Shown: positions 55,170 through 64,000, numbered from the stretch's first letter. The stretch: 64,000 nucleotides of DNA from Pseudomonas segetis (GCF_900188155.1 NZ_FZOG01000002.1:1115971-1179970), one strand, 5' to 3'. Notes: generated from the letters alone by a model not told the origin. Program-made: numbers and translations.

Positions 55170-56411
55170 CTAGAGCAGCGCGAGGGTATAGCTGAAGATC
55201 AAACGGTTCTGATCGATATCGTTGCCACCATTGCTGCGGTAGGTGCCGTTGCGCCACTTGATCCCGAAATCCTTGAACGGGCCACTCTGCACGACATAGG
55301 CAATATCGGTGTTGCGCTCCCACTCCTTGCCCTCGCGGCCAGGCGAACGGACAAAGTTGTCACCGCTGGTGTAGCGAGTCATAAAGGTCAGGCCGGGCAG
55401 GCCAACCGCCGCAAAGTTATAGTCATAACGTGCCTGCCAGGAACGCTCCTCCGGGCTGGCAAAGTCAGCGGAAATCATTACGTAGTTGACCAGGTAAGAG
55501 TTGGTGCCTTCGATGTGCGGAAAGCCAGTCTTGCCATTCATTTCCTGGTAATTGACCCCGAAGGAGTGACCGCCAAGGTTGTAGATCAACTTGGCGCCAA
55601 AGGCCTTGTTGTCGATATTGGTCTTGCCGTCATTACTGGAGTAGGCATAGCGGATGTCCGTCTCGAAAGACTGCTCATCACCCAGCGGATATTTGTATTT
55701 GATATTGGCGATGTGCTGGCGGTAGTTCTTGTCCAGATGGGCGTAGTTGTAGCCCGTCGTGAGGTTTTTACCCCACTTGTAATTCGCCCCGGCAAAGTTG
55801 AATTCATCACTCTCCTGCCCGCCCTGAATCCCCTTGCCAGCAACGGCCATGTCATCGTTAGAGCTAGAGTTACGCAGACTGTTCTGGGTCAGGCGACCAA
55901 GATCCACAGTCAGGTTGTCGATATCCTTTGACTGCAACTGCGCGCCCTGGAATGTCTGCGGCAGCAGTCGCGAATCATTAGGTAGCACAGTTGGCAACTT
56001 GGGTATCAGAGTGCCAACACGCAACACGCTCTTGGATATACGCGCCTTGGCCGCTGCGCCTAATTGGCTGTACTCATCGGGCGCTTTGTCGTCACCCACT
56101 GGCAGCAAACCGGTGTTTTGCCGGTCGGGGCCGGAATCAAGCTTAACGCCGAGCAAACCTATGGCATCGACCCCGAAACCCAGCGTGCCTTCGGTAAATC
56201 CCGAGCGGTAGTCGAGGATGAAACCTTGCGCCCACTCGTCGCGCAGCGACTGCCTGGCACCTGGCTGGTGATAATCGCTGTTGAGGTAAAAGTTACGTAG
56301 CTCGACTGAGGCTTTGCTGTCTTCAAAGAAAGCTGCATTGGCAGTAAGGGGAATAGCTAAAACCGAACTGGCGGCGAGCACAGTTTGGACACGCAAGTGG
56401 CATCTCGTCAT
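55170..56411 (-). CDS. OprD family outer-membrane porin
   Basis: A 413-residue porin with a signal peptide ending NANA-A. FFEDSKASVELRNFYLNSDYHQ, the DEWAQGFILDYRSGFTEGTLGFGVDAIGLLGVKLDSG block and repeated beta-strands ending YTLALL are typical of OprD/Occ channels, which are selective for carboxylates or amino acids. It is upstream of, and on the same strand as, the exported lyase, so they probably form one operon. Subfamily (OccD or OccK) cannot be assigned here. GAGG lies 8 bases before the ATG. Confidence 0.95.
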   Translation of the reverse strand: MTRCHLRVQTVLAASSVLAIPLTANAAFFEDSKASVELRNFYLNSDYHQPGARQSLRDEWAQGFILDYRSGFTEGTLGFGVDAIGLLGVKLDSGPDRQNTGLLPVGDDKAPDEYSQLGAAAKARISKSVLRVGTLIPKLPTVLPNDSRLLPQTFQGAQLQSKDIDNLTVDLGRLTQNSLRNSSSNDDMAVAGKGIQGGQESDEFNFAGANYKWGKNLTTGYNYAHLDKNYRQHIANIKYKYPLGDEQSFETDIRYAYSSNDGKTNIDNKAFGAKLIYNLGGHSFGVNYQEMNGKTGFPHIEGTNSYLVNYVMISADFASPEERSWQARYDYNFAAVGLPGLTFMTRYTSGDNFVRSPGREGKEWERNTDIAYVVQSGPFKDFGIKWRNGTYRSNGGNDIDQNRLIFSYTLALL

Positions 56412-56544
56412 GATTGTTGCCTCGTTTAATTGTTTTTATTTGAGCTGTCAGGCAAGTGGCAGCAAACGAGATGCTAGAGACAAAAAATCAAGATTTAAAA
56501 TATATGTAAAATATCTAATCGATACTTAAAAAATATTTATATAG

Positions 56545-56560
56545 CCAGGCACTTGCCTGG
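56545..56560 (-). terminator. Candidate terminator of the TetR gene
   Basis: CCAGGC pairs with GCCTGG around a 4-base loop; on the minus strand an A/T-rich run with six T follows. It lies about 57 bases after the tetR-like stop. Confidence 0.45.
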
Positions 56561-56616
56561 AAACGCCCATAGCGTCAGGCCTGCTGCTTGAATTGGACGA
56601 AGGCGGGAAGTAATAC

Positions 56617-57213
56617 TCAGGCGTGCCTGTAGGCATCAATCATATTGACCATGTCATCGGCCAACGCCTCAATCTGAGCATTGGGGATATCGCGCTCGGC
56701 AAATACCCGCAAGCCGATCATTTGCGCCTGAAGCAAACGTGCCAGCCTTGGGCAATCAACCTCTGGGCGCAATTCGCCCGCAAGCCGGGCCTGCTCCAGG
56801 GCCATGCAGATGCGTTGTTCTACCTGTGCCAGAACAGCGTCGGCCTTGGCCAGCAGTTGCGCATCTTCCGGATTGATTTCGAGCAGGGTCTTGACCAGCA
56901 TGCAGGCTTGCGCCGGCGCCTGGGCATTGCGCACACAGGCGAATGAACGCAGGTAGCCCTTCAATCCGTCAATGACAGTGGGCGCCTGGTCGAGCATCAA
57001 ACGGAAGTTCTCCCCCGTGCGTTCCACATAGGCATCCAGCGCTTCGATGAACAAGCCGCTCTTGCTGCCGAAAGTCGCATAGAGACTACCGGGACGCATA
57101 TCCAGCGCCTGCTCGATATGCTTCATGGAGGATGCGTAATAACCCCTGGACCAAAACAGTTCGACAGCGCGTTCCAGCGCGACTTGGCGATCAAAGCGGG
57201 CGGCACGGGGCAT
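56617..57213 (-). CDS. TetR family regulator of the HAD-GST pair
   Basis: A 198-residue TetR regulator. The HTH is in RAVELFWSRGYYASSMKHIEQALDMRPGSLYATFGSKSGLFIEAL (about 15-60), followed by an all-helical ligand domain of the type in NemR/YcdC-like repressors. Cysteines at QACMLVKT and EVDCPRL could sense electrophiles (inference). The ATG at 57213 matches the family start MPRAARFDRQ. It is divergent from the HAD-GST genes across 133 bases with two copies of a matching dyad. Confidence 0.93.
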   Translation of the reverse strand: MPRAARFDRQVALERAVELFWSRGYYASSMKHIEQALDMRPGSLYATFGSKSGLFIEALDAYVERTGENFRLMLDQAPTVIDGLKGYLRSFACVRNAQAPAQACMLVKTLLEINPEDAQLLAKADAVLAQVEQRICMALEQARLAGELRPEVDCPRLARLLQAQMIGLRVFAERDIPNAQIEALADDMVNMIDAYRHA

Positions 57214-57242
57214 GGCGATCCTTGGGAAGCAGTGACTTGTTT

Positions 57243-57321
57243 TTGAGTGATCGCTCAATTATAGCTTGATCGACCGCAAACTCTCAATTAACGTGGAGCC
57301 ATATTTGAACGATCCTTCAAA
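57243..57321. promoter_or_regulatory. Two matching TetR-type operators between tetR and the HAD gene
   Basis: Dyad 1 (57243-57258) is TTGAG-TGATCG-CTCAA; dyad 2 (57304-57321) is TTTGAA-CGATCC-TTCAAA. Both fit TTGARYGATCSYTCAA with centres 62 bases apart. One sits close to the tetR start, the other just before the HAD gene, so both promoters could be repressed. Confidence 0.8.
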
Positions 57322-57346
57322 AATGCCCCGGCAAGAGGATTTCCCG

Positions 57347-58054
57347 ATGCCCACACGCAAGCCACTGCCAATCATAGTTTTTGATGTGAACGAAACCCTG
57401 CTCGACATCACCGCGCTGAACCCCGTGTTTGAACGCATATTTGCAGACTCAACGGTGCTGCGCGAGTGGTTCGCACAGCTGGTCCTTTACTCACAAACCA
57501 TGACCCTGAGCGGCCTTTATCGTCCGTTCGGCGAGCTTGGCGCTGGCGCATTGGAGATGCTCGCCACGATTTACGGCAAAACCATCAGCCATGCAGATCT
57601 CGACGAACTCAAGCAGCGCATGAGTACCATGCCCGCCCATGCCGACGCAGAGCCAGCACTGAGGCTATTGCGCGACGCGGGTTTTCGCCTGGTGACGCTG
57701 ACCAACTCGGCCAGCAGCCCTGCCCCAAGCGCACTTGAACGGGCTGGCTTAAGCGAGTTCTTTGAACGCTCATTCAGCGTGGAATCGGTAAAGAAGTTCA
57801 AACCCGCCCCACAAACCTACCAACTGGTGGCCGAGCAGATGAAGGTGCAGCCAAGCGAGCTGATCATGGTTGCCTGCCATCTGTGGGACACCATCGGCGC
57901 ACAAGCTGCCGGATGCAAGGGCGCCCTGCTGACACGACCACACAACGCAATACTGCCAGCAACCGGCGTGCCTGTACCTGACTACGTTGCGAGCCAATTC
58001 AGTGAGTTGGCGCAACTGATCATCGCCGACGCACACCCAGCTGGCACTCATTAA
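57347..58054 (+). CDS. HAD-type 2-haloacid dehalogenase-like hydrolase
   Basis: A 235-residue HAD protein of the haloacid dehalogenase type II group. Motif I is FDVNETLLD with the nucleophile Asp, motif II is the T-N pair in VTLTNSA, motif III the Lys in VKKFKPAPQTY, and motif IV the acidic WDTIGAQAAG. The ATG at 57347 has AGAGGA ahead of it. Type II enzymes hydrolyse L-2-haloacids, but most genomic members are of unknown substrate. A GST-like gene follows after 44 bases. Confidence 0.9.
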   Translation: MPTRKPLPIIVFDVNETLLDITALNPVFERIFADSTVLREWFAQLVLYSQTMTLSGLYRPFGELGAGALEMLATIYGKTISHADLDELKQRMSTMPAHADAEPALRLLRDAGFRLVTLTNSASSPAPSALERAGLSEFFERSFSVESVKKFKPAPQTYQLVAEQMKVQPSELIMVACHLWDTIGAQAAGCKGALLTRPHNAILPATGVPVPDYVASQFSELAQLIIADAHPAGTH

Positions 58055-58098
58055 GCCGCTAGGCTCAGATCCACTATCGCTCAATAGAGGAACGCACA

Positions 58099-58950
58099 AT
58101 GCAAGATGACTCCACCTACACCCCACCCGCCGTCTGGACCTGGGACAAAGAAAGTGGCGGCAAGTTTGCGAGTATCAACCGCCCGATTGCCGGCCCGACT
58201 CACGAAAAAGCCCTGCCCGTCGGCAAGCACCCGCTGCAACTCTACTCACTGGCAACGCCCAACGGGGTCAAGGTCACGGTGATGCTTGAAGAGTTGCTGG
58301 AGCTGGGGCATTCAGGGGCGGAATACGATGCCTGGTTGATTGATATTTCAGAAGGTGACCAGTTCTCCAGCGGCTTTGTCGAGGTCAATCCCAACTCGAA
58401 GATTCCCGCGCTGATGGATCACAGTGGCGCCAGCCCGGTACGGCTGTTCGAGTCCGGTTCGATCCTGCTGCACCTGGCCGAAAAGTTTGGTGCACTGCTG
58501 CCAAGCGAGCCCAAAGCCCGGACTGAAGCCCTCAACTGGTTGTTCTGGCAGATGGGCAGCGCGCCATACCTGGGTGGCGGCTTTGGGCATTTCTATGCCT
58601 ATGCGCCAAGCAAGTTCGAGTACCCGATCGACCGCTTCACCATGGAAACCAAACGCCAGCTCGACGTGCTGGATCGCCAACTGGCCAACAACCGCTACAT
58701 CGCCGGCGATCAATACAGCATTGCGGACATCGCCATTTGGCCCTGGTACGGCGTGCTCGCCCTGGGCGGTTTGTACGATGCCGCCGAGTTCCTGCAAGTG
58801 CAAGGTTATGAGAATCTGCAGCGTTGGGCCAAGGACATTGCCAGTCGTCCTGCGGTAAAACGCGGGCGTATGGTCAATCGCACCTGGGGCGAGCCGCACG
58901 AGCAACTGCGCGAACGCCATGATGCCAGCGACTTCGACAATATCGCCTAG
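58099..58950 (+). CDS. yghU: YghU-like glutathione S-transferase / disulfide reductase
   Basis: A 283-residue protein with the YghU N-terminal extension YTPPAVWTWDKESGGKFASINRPIAGPTHEKALPVGKHPLQLYSLATPNGVKVTVMLEELLELG (key elements TPPAVW, INRPIAG, LYSLATPNGVKV). A thioredoxin-like domain with NSKIPALMD and the glutathione-binding ESGSILLHLA precedes a helical domain with YSIADIAIWPW. YghU binds two glutathiones and reduces disulfide bonds. Pairing with a HAD gene under a TetR regulator suggests electrophile detoxification. Confidence 0.92.
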   Translation: MQDDSTYTPPAVWTWDKESGGKFASINRPIAGPTHEKALPVGKHPLQLYSLATPNGVKVTVMLEELLELGHSGAEYDAWLIDISEGDQFSSGFVEVNPNSKIPALMDHSGASPVRLFESGSILLHLAEKFGALLPSEPKARTEALNWLFWQMGSAPYLGGGFGHFYAYAPSKFEYPIDRFTMETKRQLDVLDRQLANNRYIAGDQYSIADIAIWPWYGVLALGGLYDAAEFLQVQGYENLQRWAKDIASRPAVKRGRMVNRTWGEPHEQLRERHDASDFDNIA

Positions 58951-59039
58951 CTGCGTGCGGAGTTAGTCTCACTCGGACAGGTTTTGCCCGAGTGAGAACT
59001 CAATGCTCAGGCAAGCGCTTTTATTACGCTCTGTGCATA

Positions 59040-60866
59040 ATGCGCAGCATGAGTCGAGCAACCACCCATTCAACTGTCCCCCGTCGCCTGCGCTGGCGCA
59101 GCTTGCTGCTGCTAGGGCTTGTGCTCGCGCCACTGTTGTGGCCGCTGCAAATTGTTATCGAGCGTTACTACCGCGAACAGTTGGCTGAGCAGAGGCAGCA
59201 GATTCTCGACCTCTATGTTGCCAACCTGCTTGGCACCCTCAATCGCTATGAGGTTTTACCGCCGATTCTGGGTCAACTGCCAACCTTGCGCCAACTATTG
59301 GGCCAACCCGACTCGGGAGCTAAGCGCGATAACGCAAACCGCTTGCTCAATGACTTAAAAGAACAAACCGGTGCCGATGTTATTTACTTGATGGCGCCCA
59401 ATGGACAAACCCTGGCGGCCTCCAACTGGCAGCAGGACGACTCCTTTGTCGGGCGCAATTTCTCTTACCGCCCCTATTTTCGCGAAGCGCTGCAGGGTCG
59501 TCCCGGCCGCTTCTTCGGACTGGGAACCACATCGGGCAAGCGCGGTTACTTCTTTGCCGCCGCCGTGCGCGACACAAGCGGGGTCATTGGCGTGCTGGTG
59601 GTCAAGGTCGATCTCGACCACACCGAAACCCTGTGGGGTGAACGCCCGGAACGCTTGCTGGTGACCGACAATTACGGCGTAGTAATTCTGACCTCGCATC
59701 CGGGCTGGCGCTTCCACGCAACCCGAGCGCTGGACAATGCCGAACGCGCAGCGATTACCGACACACAGCCCTATCAAATTCAATCACCGCCACCGTTGAA
59801 GCTTCAGCCCGATGCGTGGATGCAGCAATCGCGCAAACTCGACAACATCGGTTGGACGGTAAGCATCGTTGCGCCCCGTGCGCTGCTTGATCGCCCAGTG
59901 CGCAGCGCAGTCGCTGTCGGCGGCGCGGCCTTATTGATGCTGATACTGCTGCTCGGTTTGCTGATGCAGCGGCGGCGCCACTATCTTGAACGTATTGCCC
60001 TCGACGCCCAGGCACGCCTGCAACTTGAGCAGCGGGTACTGGAGCGCACCCAGGACCTTGAGCAACTCAACAGTCGCCTGCGCCTTGAAGTGCTTGAACG
60101 AGAAAACGCCCAGCAAGAGCTGGTTCGAGCACAGGATGAGCTAGTCCAGGCCAGCAAGTTGTCGGCGCTCGGCACCATGTCTGCAAGCATCAGCCACGAA
60201 CTCAATCAACCGCTCGCGGCCATCCGCAGCTATGCAGAAAATGCCGGGGTGCTGCTCGACCACCAACGCAATGACGATGCCCGCCACAACCTCAAGCTGA
60301 TCAGCCAGCTGACCGAACGCATGGCATCGATCATCTCGCATCTGCGCGCCTTCGCCCGCCGCGACCGGCATGCCCCGGAAACCGTCGCCCTGCAACCCGC
60401 CATTGATGATGCCCTGGCCCTGCTGGCCAAGCGTCGCCGCGCCATGGACGTAGAGTTGATTCGCGACCTTCCAGATGCAACCCTGTGGGTCCAGGCTGGC
60501 GAAACGCGCCTGCGCCAATTGCTCGGCAATTTATTGGCCAACGCGCTGGATGCACTCAGTGAATGCCCGCAGCCGCGTCGGATCTGGATCAGCGCAGAAC
60601 TGACCGAAACCACCCTGGACCTGCATCTGCGTGATAATGGCCCGGGTTTCAGCGCCGAAGCCCTGCAGCGCGCACTGGAACCCTTTTACACCACAAAAAC
60701 CAGCGCCCAGGGCCTGGGCTTGGGTTTGGCCATTTGCGAAGCCTTGATGCGAGCCCTGGGCGGCGAACTGCGCTTTGCCAATCATAAAGATGGCGGCGCC
60801 GTGCTGACCCTGCACTTGCTGCGCAGCGACAACACCATGAACAAAGACCATTACAACGAAAGCTGA
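59040..60866 (+). CDS. dctB: C4-dicarboxylate sensor kinase DctB
   Basis: A 608-residue membrane histidine kinase. A first helix (about 21-40), a periplasmic PDC/dCache sensor (about 45-290), a second helix (about 293-313), a coiled linker, and the kinase core follow. The phospho-His lies in ASISHELNQPLAAIRSYAE; the ATPase domain has NLLANALDAL, DNGPGF and GLGLGLAIC. The sensor domain contains GRNFSYRPYF, a DctB-type dicarboxylate-binding loop. No clear ribosome site is visible, so the start could be this ATG, the ATG at 59049 or a GTG at 58992. dctD follows only after 190 bases. Confidence 0.94.
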   Translation: MRSMSRATTHSTVPRRLRWRSLLLLGLVLAPLLWPLQIVIERYYREQLAEQRQQILDLYVANLLGTLNRYEVLPPILGQLPTLRQLLGQPDSGAKRDNANRLLNDLKEQTGADVIYLMAPNGQTLAASNWQQDDSFVGRNFSYRPYFREALQGRPGRFFGLGTTSGKRGYFFAAAVRDTSGVIGVLVVKVDLDHTETLWGERPERLLVTDNYGVVILTSHPGWRFHATRALDNAERAAITDTQPYQIQSPPPLKLQPDAWMQQSRKLDNIGWTVSIVAPRALLDRPVRSAVAVGGAALLMLILLLGLLMQRRRHYLERIALDAQARLQLEQRVLERTQDLEQLNSRLRLEVLERENAQQELVRAQDELVQASKLSALGTMSASISHELNQPLAAIRSYAENAGVLLDHQRNDDARHNLKLISQLTERMASIISHLRAFARRDRHAPETVALQPAIDDALALLAKRRRAMDVELIRDLPDATLWVQAGETRLRQLLGNLLANALDALSECPQPRRIWISAELTETTLDLHLRDNGPGFSAEALQRALEPFYTTKTSAQGLGLGLAICEALMRALGGELRFANHKDGGAVLTLHLLRSDNTMNKDHYNES

Positions 60867-61056
60867 GCCGCCACTGGAAAACCCTTGAACCAGATCAATT
60901 CCTGCACTGCTCAGACTGGCTTAATCTAGGTGGCTGCACCCGCTCCATGGTGCCAGCCATCAGGTGAGCGGTTGCAAAGACTCTAGAATTGCCACAACCG
61001 ACATTTACCTGCCCATTAACATGGATTGTTGATGCTCAACCCTGAGGTTTTGCTCC

Positions 61057-62442
61057 ATGACCACCCTCGACGCCCGTACTCAGGTTTTGCTGATTGATGA
61101 TGATCCACACCTACGCCAGGCACTCAGCCAGACGCTTGACCTGGCAGGCTTGCAGGTCACCAGCCTGGCCAATGCCCAGGACATCGCCACGCATATTGCC
61201 CGCGATTGGCCAGGCGTGGTGGTCAGTGATATCCGCATGCCGGGCATTGATGGGCTGCAACTGCTCAAGCAATTGCAGGAACAAGACCCCGAGCTACCCA
61301 TTCTGTTGATTACCGGCCATGGAGACGTACCGCTCGCCGTACAAGCCATGCGCGCCGGGGCTTATGACTTCCTTGAGAAACCCTTTGCCAGCGAAGATCT
61401 GCTCGACAGCGTGCGCCGTGCGCTGGCCTTGCGCCGCCTGGTCCTGGACAATCGCAGCCTGCGCCTGGCCCTGACCGACCAGCACCAACTGACCGCGCGC
61501 CTGGTTGGTCAATCAATCCCCATGCAGCGCTTGCGTGAGCAAATCGGTGCGCTCGCCAGCATCAGCACCGATGTATTGATCTTGGGAGAAACCGGCTCCG
61601 GCAAAGAGGTGGTCGCACGTGCCTTGCATGACCTGTCCAGCCGCCGCGACGGGCCATTTGTTGCGATCAACGCCGGAGCACTGGCTGAGTCAGTGGTTGA
61701 AAGCGAGCTGTTCGGCCACGAGCCTGGCGCCTTTACGGGCGCGCAGAAGCGCCGCATCGGCAAGTTTGAGTTTGCCAATGGCGGCACGCTGTTTCTCGAT
61801 GAAATCGAAAGCATGAGCCTGGACGTGCAGGTCAAGCTGCTGCGCCTGCTGCAAGAACGGGTGGTCGAGCGCTTGGGTGGCAACCAATTGATACCTCTGG
61901 ATATCCGTATCATTGCCGCAACCAAGGAGGACTTGCGCCAAGCGGCGGACCAAGGCCGTTTCCGAGCTGACCTTTATTACCGCCTGAATGTGGCGCCGCT
62001 CAGTATTCCATCGCTGCGCGAGCGCGGTGACGACATCCTGCTGCTGTTCCAGCACTTTGCCGACAATGCCAGTGCACGCCACTCGCTGGCCACTCGCGCC
62101 CTGCAACCTGCGCAATCGGCGCAATTGCTCCGTCATAGTTGGCCAGGCAACGTGCGCGAGCTGCAAAATGCCGCCGAGCGATTTGCATTGGGGCTTGGCC
62201 TGGGCCTTGAACAGGTGATTGATGAGCCGCCGGTACAGAACCCCCAAGGCGAATCACTGAGTGAGCAGGTTGAACGCTTTGAACGCTCGATCATCGCCGC
62301 CGAACTCAATCGCTCGCACAGTTCGATGCGCAGCCTGGCCGAAGCCTTGGGCGTGCCCCGCAAGACCCTGCACGACAAATTGCGCAAACATGGCCTCAGT
62401 TTCGCTGACACTGGCGAAAGCTCGCCAGATAGCGCGGACTAA
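61057..62442 (+). CDS. dctD: C4-dicarboxylate response regulator DctD (sigma-54 activator)
   Basis: A 461-residue NtrC-family activator. Receiver Asp in VVVSDIRMPGIDG; AAA+ domain with GETGSGKE, the GAFTGA loop in GHEPGAFTGA and FLDEIESM (Walker B); Fis-type HTH at the end (SMRSLAEALGVPRKTLHDKLRKHGL). It should activate dctP from the sigma-54 promoter at 62610-62624. The 190-base gap after dctB contains no gene. Confidence 0.95.
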   Translation: MTTLDARTQVLLIDDDPHLRQALSQTLDLAGLQVTSLANAQDIATHIARDWPGVVVSDIRMPGIDGLQLLKQLQEQDPELPILLITGHGDVPLAVQAMRAGAYDFLEKPFASEDLLDSVRRALALRRLVLDNRSLRLALTDQHQLTARLVGQSIPMQRLREQIGALASISTDVLILGETGSGKEVVARALHDLSSRRDGPFVAINAGALAESVVESELFGHEPGAFTGAQKRRIGKFEFANGGTLFLDEIESMSLDVQVKLLRLLQERVVERLGGNQLIPLDIRIIAATKEDLRQAADQGRFRADLYYRLNVAPLSIPSLRERGDDILLLFQHFADNASARHSLATRALQPAQSAQLLRHSWPGNVRELQNAAERFALGLGLGLEQVIDEPPVQNPQGESLSEQVERFERSIIAAELNRSHSSMRSLAEALGVPRKTLHDKLRKHGLSFADTGESSPDSAD

Positions 62443-62479
62443 CTGGCGAAAAACCGCCACCTCTAATAGCCAACCAACT

Positions 62480-62506
62480 ATTGCTATGCGAATCTCGCAT
62501 AGCAAT
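62480..62506 (+). promoter_or_regulatory. Perfect palindrome, candidate DctD upstream site
   Basis: Twelve-base arms ATTGCTATGCGA (62480-62491) and TCGCATAGCAAT (62495-62506) flank ATC. Inside is TGCG-N5-CGCA, the core of known rhizobial DctD sites. It lies 38 bases past dctD and about 120 bases upstream of the sigma-54 promoter. No T run follows, which argues against a terminator. A half site CGCACAA is at 62594-62600. Confidence 0.75.
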
Positions 62507-62609
62507 AAAATATCATCGTCAACCTCAACATAGATAAAAGCCAGTAACAACGGGTGTTATTGGAATTACCCACTGAAATTGCTAACTGTTTTTCGCACAA
62601 GCAATACAC

Positions 62610-62624
62610 TGGCATGGCCGTTGC
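62610..62624 (+). promoter_or_regulatory. Sigma-54 promoter of dctP
   Basis: TGGCATG-GCCG-TTGC has GG (62611-62612) and GC (62623-62624) 10 bases apart and matches the consensus at every key base. It leaves a leader of about 140 bases before dctP. Confidence 0.88.
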
Positions 62625-62705
62625 TCTACCCTTTGCAGGCGATACAACAAATACAAGCCAGGTAATCTCTGCCATGCGCCCGTCATTTTCTGACAAGCAG
62701 CCTAG

Positions 62706-63767
<1,062 letters not shown>

Positions 63768-63776
63768 GGTGACCTG

Positions 63777-63833
63777 GCCGCAATTGCGGCTCGAAACCCG
63801 GTAGCGCGCGCCTCCAGGGCACGCGCTACCGGG
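63777..63833 (+). repeat. Two hairpins between dctP and dctQ
   Basis: GCCGCAATTGCGGC (63777-63790) is a perfect palindrome, and CCCGGTAGCGCG / CGCGCTACCGGG (63797-63808 / 63822-63833) form a 12-base stem. Lacking T runs, they probably limit read-through or stabilise dctP mRNA so the binding protein exceeds the membrane subunits. Confidence 0.75.
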
Positions 63834-63892
63834 CCCCAAGCAAGATCGCGGGTTACCACGGTCTTCGCCCCTCACCTTTGGAGATCTTATTG

Positions 63893-64000
63893 ATGAACGC
63901 CTTGCGGCGCGTTTGGGACCACTTCGAAGAAGGCTTTATTGCCTTTTTATTAGGGTCGATGACGCTAGTAACCTTTACCTACGTAATCCTCAACAATCTC
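63893..64000 (+). CDS. dctQ: TRAP transporter small permease DctQ (5' part only)
   Basis: The frame opens at ATG 63893 with GGAG about 10 bases before it and runs to the window edge, giving 36 residues (MNALRRVWDHFEEGFIAFLL...). The start of the first membrane helix is visible. Position directly after dctP and the EGFIAFLLGSMTLVTF segment fit DctQ of a DctPQM TRAP carrier. Confidence 0.88.
   Translation, partial: MNALRRVWDHFEEGFIAFLLGSMTLVTFTYVILNNL

Overview
The window reads as a chromosomal segment of a Pseudomonas species (Gammaproteobacteria). The gene order fbp-estA, typA-thiI-glnA-ntrBC, trmL-secB-grxC-gpmI-envC-ctpA, hisBHAF, mutY-yggX-tRNA-Phe and dctBD-dctP is, from memory, close to one conserved arc of Pseudomonas chromosomes. 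Protein motifs (EstA autotransporter, OprD porin, NtrBC/DctBD sigma-54 regulators) agree. No rRNA, CRISPR array, insertion sequence, integrase or phage gene was seen. The window starts inside an SDR gene and ends inside dctQ.

Layout. 0-9.6 kb: SDR end, HCCA-isomerase-like protein, pip-dtd, three small lipoprotein genes, fbp-DUF924, the EstA esterase and a membrane diguanylate cyclase. 9.6-15.5 kb: YkgJ-type protein, a CptA-like phosphoethanolamine transferase, typA and thiI. 15.5-21.3 kb: a nitrogen block in which glnA has two NtrC-type sites and a sigma-54 promoter, followed by two DUF4124 genes and ntrBC. 21.3-30.4 kb: SRPBCC protein, secreted beta-propeller, trmL, secB-grxC-rhodanese, gpmI, envC and ctpA. 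30.4-36.8 kb: two paralogous orphan amino-acid binding proteins, then the hisB-hisH-DUF2164-hisA-hisF operon and an LhgO-like flavoenzyme. 36.8-45.6 kb: AsmA protein, mutY, yggX, tRNA-Phe, an HAAT amino-acid ABC operon with a methyltransferase, and tRNA-Thr.

45.6-59 kb is an accessory stretch between tRNA-Thr and dctB. It holds a LysR/SDR divergent pair, a DUF899 gene, a membrane protein/XRE pair, a chemoreceptor, a LysR-symporter-lyase-OprD cluster and a TetR-HAD-GST cluster. 59-64 kb is the C4-dicarboxylate module: dctB, dctD, a promoter region with a DctD-like palindrome and a sigma-54 promoter, dctP and the start of dctQ.

The most interesting candidate is the cluster at 51.1-56.4 kb. An OprD-type porin gene sits directly upstream of an argininosuccinate-lyase-like enzyme that carries a signal peptide and has only two cysteines, both near the mature N-terminus. 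Opposite them are a dicarboxylate-type symporter and a LysR regulator. I infer a scavenging route: an N-substituted aspartate-type compound enters through the porin, is cleaved in the periplasm to fumarate and an amine, and the fumarate is imported by the symporter. The substrate is unknown, and several ArgH signature residues are changed.
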